Positions 46,030-57,662 of a stretch of DNA of 64,000 nucleotides are shown here, piece after piece; positions within the stretch are counted from its first letter, which is position 1; each line of letters starts with the position of its first letter. This stretch comes from Nephrocerus scutellatus. Its lineage: Eukaryota; Arthropoda; Insecta; Diptera; Pipunculidae. Below the pieces are notes generated by a model. The model saw nothing but the letters and a program-made list of their open reading frames with translations. It was not told the origin of the DNA and did no database searches. Position numbers and translations under genes: made by a program. The DNA is taken from positions 49,774,019 through 49,838,018 of the forward strand of contig OX352761.1 of NCBI GenBank assembly GCA_947095585.1, in the 5' to 3' direction.

Positions 46030-46900
46030 TTATTTCAAAAAAGTGGAGGCTCAACACAACTTTCGTTTACCGACGGGGCCGGAATCTTCATTAAATGTAT
46101 ATTAAATTTTTAATCAAATTTTTTTTTTAATTTTTTTTTTAAATTTTTTTTTTAGGTTTTTTTTGTTTTTTGTTAAAATTTCTTTTGCACTTAACAGATT
46201 TCTCCTAAGTGCTATACTTTTTGAGTTATTATTCGAAAAACTGTCTAAGTATTTAACTATGTAAAAGAAAGTAAAATATTATTGGTTACTGCTATTGTCG
46301 GATGTTGGATCGGTTGATTGCTGGTGATAATACTAATTATGATGTTGCCTTCTGTGATGTGCTGGATTCTTGATTCTAGGGGTTTGGTTCACTCAACACC
46401 AAACATATAAATATGTTTCTTATTTTCGATTTTTTTTTAGCCTGGGGTTTCGCCATTTCTCCTTTTGGCACTGAGTGAATTAGTTTATCTTTTGTTCTTT
46501 CACTTTTAATTTTGATAACTGATATGCTGAGCCTTTTTCGGGTTTACTTTTAATTTTGCACTGAGTAGGAGTTCCACCGCCGCAAGCAGCAAATATTGAG
46601 TCGCGAAATGAAACACTTGAACGATTAGGTTTTCTAGTGCGAACAGACTTGAACCATATATGAGAAAAGTAACAACGTTAGCTACACCACCAAAGATAAT
46701 AGCAGCAAACAATAAAGTAATTATAGCTTATAAAAAGGGTGAACTGGCAGCTTATTTAAATAAATTAAAAAAAACAAGAATTGAAGCTTGCTGTATGCTT
46801 TCCTATAGGACAGTCCCCAGTAATTACACCTATCGTAGCGCTTCTATGCACTCTGTTTAGAAAGATCAAACACTTGGAGCGTTTCGGACCCACTTTGGCC
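46030..46900. other. unrecognised AT-rich DNA
   Basis: Contains poly-T tracts (46120-46170), a TTGGTTCACTCAACACCAA inverted pair near 46383, and two short frames (46506-46712 -, 46660-46860 +) without recognised domains. Confidence 0.4.
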
Positions 46901-46904
46901 AGAT

Positions 46905-47699
46905 CTATTTTGTCGCTACACAAGTTATACCATTTGTCCATCTAAGGTTGGTTTTGTCTGTAGCATCCTGCTTTAACATGAGTTTGAATGTTGCAATCGG
47001 TATGCCTAGGGAACCATTTTCAGTAAGAAGGGGCAGCGTAGTACCATTTTTGGCGAGTTCATCTACCCTGCAGTTTCCCAGAATGTCGCTATGCCCTGGC
47101 AACCAATACAGGTGAATGTTTAACTCCTCCGCCATCTCCCTGAGAGATGATCGGCAGTCTAGTGATACAGTAGAGTTCGTTGAGACTGATTATAGACTGC
47201 TCGACTATCACAGAAGATGCGGATATCCTTAGTGTATATGAAATTTCTCTTCAGCCAATACAGGACTTCTTTAATCGCCATTTTTTCTGCTTGAAAAACA
47301 CTGCAGTGATTAAAAAACACGTACGCCTTTCTCATCATCAGTTTTTGGCCTGTCAGTATAAAAACCGATTGATTCATCTTTCGAGATAGCACCTTCTTTG
47401 CAGAGCGGACCCCTGAATGAATTCATAATAGAGGAATGTCCGAATCCATTTATTATCCACTGGGAGGTTGCGTTGAGGTGAATAGCCGCGCTAGCAGCAA
47501 CTTGCCTGGTGAAGATGCCGAGTGGTGTTAGGTTGAACAGGTTGTTTAGTGCAGCAATCTTTTGACTTTGCTTAGTTGGTAGCGATTTATTGCTCTGTCT
47601 AAGGCAGTCCACCAGACCACCACACACACGTACAGAAGTGTAGGTCTTATTACCGAAATATATAGCCAATGCGAATGCGTAATATGGGGTTGAAGACAT
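46905..47699 (-). pseudogene. LINE 5: connection region and RNase H
   Basis: Three - strand frames follow each other. 47699-47310 holds the region after the RT thumb (ALNNLFNLTPLGIFTRQVAASAA) and the start of RNase H (FYTDRPK, where DGSK is usual). 47392-47159 continues RNase H (FQAEKMAIKEVLYWL, DIRIFCDSRAVYNQ). 47135-46905 ends it (IHLYWLPGHSDILGNCRVDELAK). LINEs with a C-terminal RNase H occur in the I, LOA, R1 and jockey-related groups. Endonuclease and RT proper are absent; ORF1 follows 240 bp upstream. Confidence 0.78.
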
Positions 47700-47939
47700 T
47701 TAATAAATTACGTGATATTTTGCTATGGCAAGAAATAATGGAAGACAGTTGGCTTAAAGTGTTTTATGTAATTATGCAAAGCAGTACGAAGTGACATTTT
47801 CATGTTTACCGTGGTTATTAATAGCGCGTTATGTCTGATTAGTTTTACATAACAGAGTGACGAATAGCAGGACGCTCATTAATGTGATTTTCCCGAATTT
47901 ATGTTGCACATATCTAAATGTTTAGTTTTAGTTTACCTG

Positions 47940-49330
47940 CCTCCAGCGCATCCTTCTTGTAGACTCGAAGGGTGATGTGATCCCATCCAAATCCATCAAA
48001 ATCTTACCACGCCTTTGGTCTCAGCCAGAGGAGCGAGGGTTTTTTGGTTGATCACAACAATCGCGGATCTGGATCTTGATCCTCCTACATAAAAGTCAAG
48101 AAGCTACCAGAGAACTTTATCTTGACTAATTGCCACCGTTATGGAGAGATAGTCCCATCAGTGTCGCTGCGATCTATCACTGCGAGTACGATTTTGTCCT
48201 TAAGGACATCACTGAAAGACCTCTGAGATGTAACGGTGGAGTGACTAAGTGAGCTGTTGTTGTGCACTCTAGGTCTTTTTGAAATCGAATCGATTTCCTC
48301 CACCGATCTCTGTCTCCTAGACGTTGAGTCATCGTTGGTCCGTTGTTCATGCTTGTCAATAAGGGCCTGGGCCCATTTTAGCTTGGCGACCTGCTTCGGT
48401 GTTCTGTTGGTCTCTGGATGTGCTCAGAGCCTTCAGTATCCGTACTGCAGTACGCCGTTCCTTGTACGACGATCTAGATGGAGTGCGTTGTCGCGAACAT
48501 CCATCAGATGCGCCTACAAGCTTACTGTCAGCGGAAGGGCCATAATGTTCCACAATCCCACGGCTGCAAGTAGAAGGCCTAACTGGCAGTAGTTAAACCA
48601 CTACCCACCGTTGCAGGAGCATTACCGGTAGACGATCTAGATGGAGCGCGTTGTCGCGAACATCCACCAGATGCTTATACTAGATTACTGTCAGCGGAAG
48701 GGACATGAGGTGCCGCAATCCCACCGCTGCAAGTAGAAGGCCTAACTGTCAAAGCCGACCTGCGCTTGTCGGCAGTAGTTAAAACACTACCCACCGTTGC
48801 AGGAGCATTACCGGTAGACGATCTAGATGGAGCGCGTTGTCGCGAACATCCACCAAATGCGCATACTAGATTACTGGCAGCTGAAGGGCCATGAGGTGCC
48901 ACAATCCTACCGCTGCTAGTAGAAGGCCTAACTGTTAAGGCCGACCCGCGCCAGTCGGCAGTAGTCAAAACACCACCCACCATTGCAGGAGCATTACCGA
49001 TAGACAGCAAAGGCACCGTACTACCGTCCGGTAAAGAAAAAGTACTGGTCTTCAAAGTATTTGTGTTAGTTTTCTTAAAACTAGCAAAAGAAAAATTATT
49101 TCTGTCTGTCATTTGGATTACCACGAGTAGCGGAGAAAGGGTGGTCCATCTGCACAGAGATCCGCAGTATGCAGATAACGCAAGAGGGCTGGAATCTGAA
49201 GGGCGCCAGGTATCCAGATACTCCGTGAGCGACTGGGCTATTATTAAACTGGGCTCCCAATCAGGCTGATTCTCGGCACGGAACGTATAACACCTTAATC
49301 CAGCCCATGGGATGAGGATTGGGATTGTGA
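47940..49330 (-). pseudogene. LINE 5 ORF1, degenerate
   Basis: The - strand from about 49124 begins MTDRNNFSFASFKKT and TSTFSLPDGSTVPLLS, then repetitive Ser/Ala/Pro-rich segments with RPSTSSGRIVAPH, and continues through stops to a piece equivalent to 51900-51330 (LRSFSDV..KDKIV.A-type and a WDHITLRVST-type segment). The late part resembles the DUF4780-like ORF1 domain of many insect LINEs. It includes a 186-bp in-frame tandem repeat. A related copy lies at 51310-52600. Confidence 0.6.
48455..48985 (-). repeat. 186-bp in-frame tandem repeat in LINE ORF1
   Basis: TTGCAGGAGCATTACCG recurs at 48611, 48797 and 48983 (period 186 = 62 codons). Units carry CGATCTAGATGGAGCGCGTT and GTAGAAGGCCTAACTG. 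The leftmost unit is shortened by about 20 bp near 48580. The copy at 51310-52600 has only a single unit. Confidence 0.9.
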
Positions 49331-49555
49331 GATGTAAAAAGGGTGGAGGGGGAGTATGGGAGGGGGAGAGAGAGTGATAAGCGACATTTAGTTTCAGGAC
49401 TCATCTTGAGAAAACTCTCAAGAATTTTTGACCTTACTTAGCGCCTACAACTTTTCAAGTTCGACGCTCGAATATGAGAGCATTACAACAGTATGTAGAA
49501 TAGGACCAGAAGGAAATATCTGAAAAACTAAAAAAAATAATAAGTAAATAAAATA
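49331..49555. other. LINE 5 upstream sequence and spacer
   Basis: GGGGGAGTATGGGAGGGGG purine-rich tract, then CTTAGCGCCTACAACTTTTCAAGTTCGAC, which has a close relative at 52810-52840 and therefore is 5' untranslated LINE sequence shared by both copies. Confidence 0.5.
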
Positions 49556-49559
49556 AAAA

Positions 49560-50690
49560 ACAAACCATAAAAATTTAAATTTTTCGTGTAAATTTTCTAA
49601 TAGGAGATACATATGTGTGCAAAAGTTTGAACCGGGTTAATTTGGAAAATAATTAATATAAGAGCCCCTTTACTTTAATTTTTTTTTAAAAACTGTTGTC
49701 ACCGGAGATACACATGTGTTAACAAATTTGTATGGGATTCCCGACCTTGGGGCCCGATCACTTCCAACTTTAAATGGTAAGTGTGTCATCAAAGATACAC
49801 ATATGTTTAAAATTTGAAGAAAATCAGGTTAATTTTTACATAAATTGTTGTCCATAGGAGATATACACGTTTGTAAAATTTGAAGAAAGTCGGGTTTTTT
49901 TTAAAAAAAAAAATTGTATTGAGCACCACGACCCGGGGCCCGGTGCCCGGGGTCTCCAAAATGTTTACAAAAAGTGTTGTCCATCGGAGATACACGTATA
50001 TAAAATTTGAAAAAAAAACGGGTTAATTTTTTTTAAATTTGTTGGGCACCATGACCCTAGGGCCCGGGGTATCCAAATTTTTTACAAAAATTGTTGTCCA
50101 TCGGATATAAACACGTATATAAAATTTGAAGAAAATTGGCTTGATTTTTTTCAAAAAATTGTTAGTGTCCCACGACCCCGGGCCAACATTTTCACGAAAA
50201 GTGTTGTCCATCGGAGATACACATGTATTTTAAATTTGAAGAAAACCGAGTTAATTGTTTTTAAGAATTTGTTGGGGCCCCATGACCCTAGGGCCCGGGA
50301 TCTCTAAAATTTTTTTCAAAAAGTCTTGCCCATCGGCACCGGCACGTATATAAAATTTGTAGAAAGTTGGGGTAATTTTTTTAAAAAAAATTTATTGGGG
50401 CCCCACGACCGGGGTCTCCAAATTTTTTACAAAAAGTGTTGTTCATTGTACCTCCAATGTGTATAAAATTTAAATTTAAATTATTAATAAGTTAATTTTT
50501 AAAAATTTTATATTTGGCAAATTTTCGGCCCTGAGGCCCCAAATTTTAATAGAAAGTGTTTTCTCCGGAAATACACATGTGTGCAAAATTTCAATAAAAT
50601 CGGGCTTTGGAAAGTAGGTTAAAAATTGATCGCAAGATTCCACGAAATCGACCGACCGTGCCACCGCCAAGCGAAGTTAATTAGAGAATT
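49560..50690 (+). mobile_element. complete + strand copy of the TAAATTCTCTA family (~1.1 kb)
   Basis: Starts AAACCATAAAAATTTAAAT with GTAAATTTTCTAATAGG, contains about eight units with CGGAGATACAC and GC blocks, and ends CCAAGCGAAGTTAATTAGAGAATTTA at about 50693. The tandem TGGCTGG of other copies is reduced to CGACCGACC-like here. Confidence 0.75.
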
Positions 50691-50694
50691 TACA

Positions 50695-51300
50695 AATTAT
50701 ACCGAACAGTTGGAAAAATCAGAAAAGGAAGAACAATTAATAGACAAAGTGCAAGAAGAAGAAGCGATGGCAGATCGACTCAAAAATATACTCACACTCT
50801 ATACCAAAAAGGCAGACAGGTTAAAAAACCACAATAACTAGAAAAATTTGAAACATACTATGCATACTGTATGTTAACACGAACAGAAGAAACAACACTT
50901 TTTGAAGAAGCTGAAATTAATAATGAATGGAGAGAATCAATGGACAAAGAGTTAACAGCACTAAAAGAATTAAAGACTTGGCAAGAAGTAGAAAACCCTA
51001 TAAATACAAGAATAGTAGATACTAAATGGATATATAAAGTGAAAAAGGTGGAACCAAAAAAGCTAAACTTGTTGCTAAGGGATTTCAAGTAAAGAACAAT
51101 GACTTATTTAATATAATGTATGTTCATGTTGCTAGACTTTCTACAGTAAGAATGATGATATCAAAATCAATACAAGAGGAACAACCTACAAGACAGCTTG
51201 ATATACCAACCGCTTTTTATAAATGGCGAATTATAATAAGATATTTACATAAAAGTTCCTCATATTTAGGGTACTTTACACATATATGCAGGATCTAGGT
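50695..51300 (+). pseudogene. second copia element: RT start
   Basis: 50871-51092 reads INNEWRESMDKELTALKEL then VDTKWIYKVK, the copia RT opening; 51116-51298 reads VARLSTVRMMISKSIQ and RQLDIPTAF, the next RT segment, in another frame. Before it (50695-50840) is a Glu/Lys-rich linker. It stops at about 51300 in LINE ORF1 DNA. It is clearly a different, more decayed family from the copia at 216-34670. Confidence 0.75.
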
Positions 51301-51309
51301 TTACCTTTA

Positions 51310-52870
51310 TCGGCTACATATAGTGGATGATAAGACTATATCCTCTCTGTCTTTACAAAGACGGATTAGAAGAGAGGCCGAGGCCTTTTTGGAGTGCTGG
51401 AGGTTTATCTGGACTAACTGCAGCATCTTTACTACAGTCAGGCAGAGAAACCTCCACCACGGTGTTCTCTATGTCTTCCCTTTCTGGAGGCGAGCTGAAA
51501 AGATCGTCCTCATTAGGGAAGTCCCTGAAAGGGAAATCCTCCGTCTCCAGATCCGACAGACGGTCGGCGATGGAGACAGATGACAGTGACGGGGTCACCG
51601 AAGCCAAAGAATCGTGATCCATTGAGTGAAATGTGACGGATGCTTCAGGGTCGGGAACCTGGAGTTCCAGGTCTGAAGGGGTGGAGTCTACCTGCGTCCA
51701 CATCGTCCTTTTTGTAGACACGAAGTGTGATATGATCCCATTCAAATCTTATCACACCTTTAGTCTGCGCCAAAGGAGATAGGGAATCCTGGTTGATCAC
51801 AACTATTAAGGATCTGTAGGAAGCCTGTTTCTCCTCAAGCTTAGCGACCTTCCAGTCGTGAGTCGGAAGTGAGGGATTGCGACAACGATCTTGTCTTTCA
51901 TGACGTCGCTAAAGGATCTCAGAGATGTGATAGTGGAACGACTACGGGTACTGGTGTTGTGTACCTTAGTTCGGTTGAAAGCCGGAGCGGTTTCCTCCAA
52001 TGATATCTGTCGCTTGGCGTGGAGTCGTTGCTGGTCCTCTTGTTGTCCTTGTCAACAAAGACTTGAGCCCAGTTGAGCTTTGCAATCTGCCTCGGAGTTC
52101 TGCTGGTCTCCGGAATATCTACGAGGACCTTCACCTTTTGAGTGGCTTTTCGCCGATCCTTGTAATGCGATCTTGATGGAGTGTGTTGTCGCAGACATCC
52201 ACTACCAAGTGGCCCTCAGGATTGGCTGTTGTAGTAGAGGAAACTTTACCTACTTTATTACCTGCGGCGGAAGGGGCATGAAGTGCCACAATCCTACGAC
52301 TGCCGGTCGAAGGCATGCATTTGATGGCCCTCATGCGGTTATCGGCACTAGATAAAACAGTGCCTGCAGTTGCAGGGGCAGTACCGGTAGACAGCAAGGT
52401 CACCGTGCTGCCGTCCTGATTAGAAGGAGAACCGGTCTTGAGAGTTTTTGTTGCTAGTTTATTTGAACTAGCAAAGCAAAAATTTTTGGTGTCCCGCATT
52501 TTGAGTCCCACGAGTGGAGGATAAAGGAGGTCCATCTGTAGAGAGATCCACAGTATACAGATAAGGCTAGCTATTCGCCAGGTACAACGTAAACGACTGG
52601 GCTATTTTTTTAAACTGGGACACCAACCCGGCTGATTATCGGCATGGTACGTGTAACACCTTAATACAGCACAGGGGTGATAAGGATGATGGAGGGTGGT
52701 GTAGGAACAGTAAAAAGGGGAAAAGCTTGAAGGGGAAGTTAATGAAGAATGAGGAGTGTCCTTTGGTTTCAGGACTCATCTAGAGAACAATTCCAGAGAA
52801 TCTTTGACCTTACTTAGCCCCTACAACTCGACAAGTTCGACACCCAGGTAGGGGCCTATTTTACTCAAAT
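51310..52870 (-). pseudogene. LINE 6 ORF1, related to LINE 5 ORF1
   Basis: Reading the - strand from 52535: FCFASSNKLATKTLKT, LLSTGTAPATAGTVLSSAD, then VKVLVDIPETSRTPRQIAK, SFSDVMKDKIVVAI, and the acidic Ser/Pro-rich end at 51745-51353. Multiple frame breaks. Upstream 52600-52850 matches 49160-49470 in content and order, so it is shared 5' sequence. Only the ORF1 part is present. It interrupts the second copia element. Confidence 0.6.
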
Positions 52871-53330
52871 GAAAAATGTGATACATGTATAGAAGGAAAA
52901 GCAAACAGAATACCATTTAAGGAAAATAAGAAAATATCAAAAGGATAGGCGAGTTAATATATACAGTATATTGTATGTGGATCGGGATAAGCAGAACAGA
53001 TTACGTCAGAAGTATATAAATATTTTCAAGTAATTATCGATGACTATTCACACGTTACAGTAGTTAACTTTCTCAAGAATAAAGGTGGAGCAGCAGAAAA
53101 CGTAACGAGATATATACAAGAGCTAAAATCATCGTTTAATAAAATTTAATTAAAACAGCCAGAATAAGACTATAAAATGGAGAAGAATTTTCTAGTAATA
53201 ACTTGAAAACATTTTGCAGAAATAAAGGAATAAAATTGGGATACACAATGGCTTATACACCGCAGAAATATAGCTTAAAGAATAAATAGGGCATTATTAG
53301 ATAAAGTACGAACTAAGTTCATCGATATTT
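52870..53330 (+). pseudogene. second copia element: GAG_pre-integrase and integrase start
   Basis: KCDTCIEGKANRIPF is readable at 52874, the Cys-containing end of GAG_pre-integrase, and IIDDYSHVTVVNFLKNK at about 53033-53085, the first integrase catalytic region. These should lie upstream of RT but here lie downstream of the RT start at 50871, so the element is rearranged or two copies are present. Confidence 0.7.
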
Positions 53331-54185
53331 TATTAAATTTTTTTTAAATTTTCTTTAAATTTAATATACATGTGTATCTCCGATGGACAAAACTTTTTGT
53401 AAAAATGTTGGAGACCCCTTGCCCTGGGTTCGTGCGGCCCCATACAAATTTTTAATAAAAATTAACCCGATTTTCTTCAAATGTTATACTCATGTGTATC
53501 TCCGATGGACAAAACTTTCTATACAATTTTTGGAGTGAACGGGCCCTGAGGTCCGAGGAGGCCCTTCCATTTTTTTTAAAAATCAGCCCGATTTCTTAAA
53601 ATTTTAAACACGTGTATCTCCGATGGACAAAACTTTTTGTAAAATTTTGGAGTGAACAACCTACCCTGAGGCCCGGGGGTACCTTTAAAAAAAAAATTTA
53701 AAAAATTTAATTTTTTGGAGTGAACTGGCCCTGAGGCGCTAGGTTTGCCCATAAATTTTTTTTATTAAAATTAGACCGATTTTCTTTATATTTTAAACAC
53801 ATGTGTATATCCGATGGACAAAACTTTCCGCCTGTGTGACCGACTGGGCCCTAAGGACCCTGAGGCCCATATAATTTTTTTAAAAACTAGCCCGATTTTC
53901 TTCAAATTTTTAACACATGTGTATCACATATTGAACAACACTTCCTATTGATGACAACACTTCCTATTGAAATTTGGAAGTGATCGGGTCCCAAGGTCGG
54001 GGGCTCCATATAAATTGTTTACACACGTGTATCTCCGGTGACAACAGTTTTTTTTAAATATTTTGGAGTAAAGGCTCGATTATTAATTTTTTTTAAATTA
54101 ACCTGATTAAAACTTTGCACACATATGTATCTCCTCTTAGAGAATTTACATGAAAAATTTTAATTTTTATGGGTTGTTTTTTTTG
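53330..54185 (-). repeat. reversed copy of the TAAATTCTCTA family
   Basis: Units with ATGTGTATCTCCGATGGACAA and CCCTGAGG blocks, ending at TTAGAGAATTTACATGAAAA..ATGGGTTG near 54176. The AACTTCGCG end is missing on the left. Confidence 0.75.
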
Positions 54186-54540
54186 CGATTTGTTGTGTAT
54201 TTTTTTTTTGTGATTTGTCAATGTTCATCCAGTTCTAAGCTATGTTAACAGTTTCCTCTAGCTTAATGGGAAGTGCGTTTAAAATCAATTACAAAATTTC
54301 ACCCGCACAGACAGACATCCACGAAAGCGAGACGTCGGCTCCACATCATATCCATATTCGTACGTAATACGAACATTTTTATGGGTTGTTTTTATTGCGA
54401 TTTGTTGTGTATTTTTTTTTTGTGATTTTTCAATGTTCATCCAGTTCTAAGCTATGTTAACAGTTTCCTCTAGCTTAATGGGAATACAAATACAAATACA
54501 AAATTTCACCCGCACAGACAGACATCCACGAAAGCGAGCT
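54186..54540 (+). repeat. ~145-bp direct duplication with captured host DNA between copies
   Basis: CGATTTGTTGTGTATTTTTT to CACGAAAGCGAG is present at 54185-54330 and again at 54398-54538. Between the copies lies a piece of RIM-BP exon (54331-54376) and ATTTTTATGGGTTGTTTTTA, a repeat of the AT-rich family end. Confidence 0.85.
54331..54376 (+). pseudogene. 46-bp fragment of the RIM-BP exon
   Basis: Matches 57915-57960 of the RIM-BP exon at 45 of 46 positions (A/G-side neighbour also equal); the one difference is GCA to GTA. It keeps the exon orientation. It lies at the junction of a local direct duplication. Confidence 0.85.
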
Positions 54541-54589
54541 AATAAAAGGTTTTAAAAATAAGTAATCAGGCAGGAGAAAAAAAATGATA

Positions 54590-55200
54590 AAATTTTACAT
54601 AAAATTTTACTCATTGGAAGCCTAATGTACCTATCAGTGACCTCAAAACCGGATTTGACGTATTCAGTATCATACCTAATAAGATACTTGGATAAACCAT
54701 CGGAACACATTTGGAAAACCGGGAAGAGAGTATTAAGATACTTAAAGCAAACAAAAAACAAAATACTCGTATTGAAATCATCATCAGCAGAAAGTTTTAT
54801 GCCTACTCAGAATCAGATTGGGCAGGAGACATAAGTGACAGAAAAAGTGTTAGTGGATGTATAATATTTTGTGGAGATAAAGCAGTAGCATGGTTTTCTA
54901 AGAAGCAGAAAGGTAAAGGTCAACAGCTGAATCTGAATCTGAATACATAGCTGCAGGCACAACAGCACAATAATTAATTAATCTAAAAGGCATGCGAAAA
55001 CATCTAGGACATGTGAACGAATCCATCCTATTAGTTGATAATAAAGGTGCAATTTCAATGGCAAAGAGTTATGAGAGCTCAAAGAGGACAAAACACATTG
55101 ATATTCGTGCACACTATATTAAAAATTTAATTGATAAAGACAATACATATTGATTATATAAATTCAGAAAAGAACTATGCAGATTTAATGACTAAAAGTT
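54590..55200 (+). pseudogene. second copia element: RNase H and end of Pol
   Basis: SKPDLTYSVSYLIRYLDKPSEHIWK then LRYLKQTK is the linker before RNase H; SDWAGDISDRKSVSGCIIF and VAWFSKKQKG continue it in a shifted frame; SMAKSYESSKRTKHIDIRAHYI (55058-55110) is the end. The STAESEY part is damaged near 54930. It belongs with 50695-51300 and 52870-53330. Confidence 0.75.
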
Positions 55201-55784
55201 TGTGTAAAGCTAAATTTTATTTTTTAATAAGGAACTTTTTGGTATTTGAGTTTTTATCCCATCTAGGAATCAGTCTGTCAGATTAATTAAAGCTGGATGG
55301 TATGAGGTAAGCTGCAAATGTGCCAAATAGATTTCAAGCAAGCCAGAAACGATGGTCATTAGTAAATGACCGTCGTCAATTCCAACGCTCATTTATAATA
55401 ACATTCCAGTCTTCTTAAGCATATTAAATGCGGACCTTGTTAGCATACCAAGGTGCGGATAAGACAATAGAGCACCCGCAATACTTGTGCCTCAATTCGA
55501 GCACATAGGTCGACTCTTGATCCTATCTTTGGACGTACCGACCAATGCAGAGATTGCTTCTACAATAATAATATTTGGCGCGACAGACCATTGTCTTCTG
55601 GCCTTCTCGATACCATTCGTGTTGTGCTTGATAAATTTTGCATACAAATGGAAGGGATCTACAATTTAAAGCCGTATTCGAACGGAGAATTGAGAGGCTT
55701 TCCGTGACAGTTAATTCTCTAGGCCGTTTGCCGGATATTCGCGAGAGGTTCGACAGTGAAAATATTTTTGGTGTTTTTCTGTGG
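55200..55784. other. unrecognised sequence
   Basis: Includes a short open stretch on both strands around 55487-55813. The - strand frame has LTVTESLSILRSN, without recognised family. It could be a leftover of a SINE/LINE body attached to the tRNA-like head at 55785-55841. Confidence 0.35.
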
Positions 55785-55841
55785 TTCAACCTTCCAACTG
55801 ATGTCCAACGCACTTACCACTAGAACCACGGCGCCCACTTC
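55785..55841 (-). repeat. tRNA-derived SINE head, decayed
   Basis: On the - strand GTGGGCGCCGTGGTTCTAG starts a tRNA-like segment with box A TGGTTCTAGTGG and, about 26 bases further, a weak box B (GGTTGAACCAC). The first 14 bases equal the start of the SINE at 61807, so both come from one family. Confidence 0.5.
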
Positions 55842-55939
55842 TTACTTCTTTAGCTACACATTAATTACTGTAATATTATAATATATGGATTAATTGGCAG
55901 GTGCGTCTAGATCCGCAGACAATCAAGACACACATCTTC

Positions 55940-56620
55940 TCATTTTTAAATTCTCTATATTAACTTCGCGTGCACGTGGCTGGCTGGCTGGCTGGGTGGC
56001 TGGCTGGCTGGTCGGTCAGATTTTCTGATCAATTTTTAACCCACTTCCCAAAGCCCGATATTGCACACATGTATATTTCCGGTGACAATACTTTCTATTA
56101 AAATTTGAGGCCCTTCGGACCTCGGGGTCGGCTCCCATACAAATATTTTACAAAATTTACCCGATTTTTTTAAAATTTTATGCAAATGTGTATCTCCGAT
56201 GGAAAACACTTTTTGTAAAAATTTCAGAGAGATCGGGCAGCGGGATCGGGGGCTCCCATATACATTTTTTTCCCATATAGCGACATCATATCATTTCATA
56301 CTATAATTACTGTGTTCTGCGTGCGCTGATAAGTGAGAAAATGTAGGCAGCGCTGCGAACTTACGATTGGGGTTGTTTTGTTGTTGCGTTCCATCAGAGA
56401 GCAGAGAGTATGGAGAATTTGTGTTTTGTACAATATTACGAGTATATGAAGAACTGGTTTCGCACTCAACTGCTTTACAGCTTAACTCAACGTAAAAGAA
56501 ATAATTTGAGTGGTACTTCGTACGTCGTTAAATTAACCCGATTCAAACTTTGCACATATATGAATCTCCTATTAGAGAATTTACATGAAAATTTTTTTAT
56601 GGGTTGTTTTTTTTTAATTC
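55940..56620 (-). mobile_element. reversed copy of the TAAATTCTCTA family with leader segment
   Basis: Starts TTTTAAATTCTCTATATTAA, GTGGCTGGCTGGCTGG at 55977, three units, then the reversed leader (CAGCGCTGC near 56347, AACAACAAAACAACCCCAATCG in reverse) and part of the module (GAAGTACCACTCAAATTATT in reverse near 56505-56525), and ends AGAGAATTTACATGAAAA..ATGGGTTG near 56605. Confidence 0.7.
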
Positions 56621-56694
56621 CTTAATACCTAACGCGAACACTGACAGTATTATGAGGTCTACACACGCTCAAGTACAGTATATAAAACTTGTGT

Positions 56695-57015
56695 GATTTG
56701 ATTAGTCATCATCATAGTTGGCTCTTCAGCCCGGATTTTTAAAGTATCATCGTCGTATTTGGCTCTTTAATCGGGGTTCGGTCCTGGGGTCCCGCAAAAA
56801 AAATCCCCATTGGTGCCGATTTCCAGCAGATGTCATCCAGTTTGGCATCCTCAAACTCTGGGCATCCTGGTCGAGGCCATCTTTCTAGAGTACGCTTGGC
56901 CGGCCTCGCCCCATAAATCCTACCGCAAAGGACTTTCTGAGCAGGATCCTCTTCGCTTATGCGATTTACATCTCTTGCCCTCCGTGCTTAATTCTCTTCA
57001 CTTCTTTTCTTGATG
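56695..57015 (-). repeat. 3' end of a LINE with ATGATG tail
   Basis: On the - strand a basic, Trp-containing C-terminus can be read (GRIYGARPAKRTLERWPRP, then DDICWKSAPM), followed by GGACCGAACCCCGATTAAAG and ATGATG iterations. The tail phrase recurs at 18646-18700. The rest of the element is absent. Confidence 0.55.
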
Positions 57016-57662
57016 GCGACATCGCGGTAGCTATGACATTTATCCTATACAACAGCAGCTTGGATGTTATGGTTAAATTCTGGGATTTGAAGAATCTTGG
57101 CAGACTAAAGATTTGAATAGTATACTGCGAATAAAAAAATTAATTATGCAGAAAAGGATGAAGAACGATATATTTAGAAATGAAGCACAGATTTGAAAAT
57201 ACACGTTGTGATAAACATCAAACCAGACTACGCTTCTATACACTACGCTCACGTTATTAAAGGTGTTCAGTTTACATATTTAAGGATGCATCCATTTTAT
57301 TAGATGTTGGCCTTTTATGCCCCTGACTTTATTTTACAAACCAGTTGTTGGAGAATATATTATTGACTGTCTTGACTTCTAACTTCGCCAGCCTAGTAAT
57401 ATCTTTACTTTACTTTACTTCTTTACTACTTCATGGGTAGTTTTGTTAGCCGTCAGTTTATTTGTATTATTAAATGGCAAATTTTCTTCAATGTAAGTTT
57501 AATACATATATAAGAATATAATTTTTATGCCATTTGTTTTTATGAGTTTACTATGCTTATCAAACTTTAATTCTATCTTTGCCTTTTGGGATATTTTTCT
57601 CAATGGTACCTCTTTTTTTAAATTTATAAAAGCGTGGAACAATACAACTTTACAAATTGCAG
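57016..57662 (+). other. intron upstream of the first RIM-BP exon
   Basis: AT-rich, no TE recognised apart from a short TTTACTTTACTTCTTTACT run (57405-57430). A pyrimidine-poor tract and TTGCAG (57657-57662) form the splice acceptor. Confidence 0.6.
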
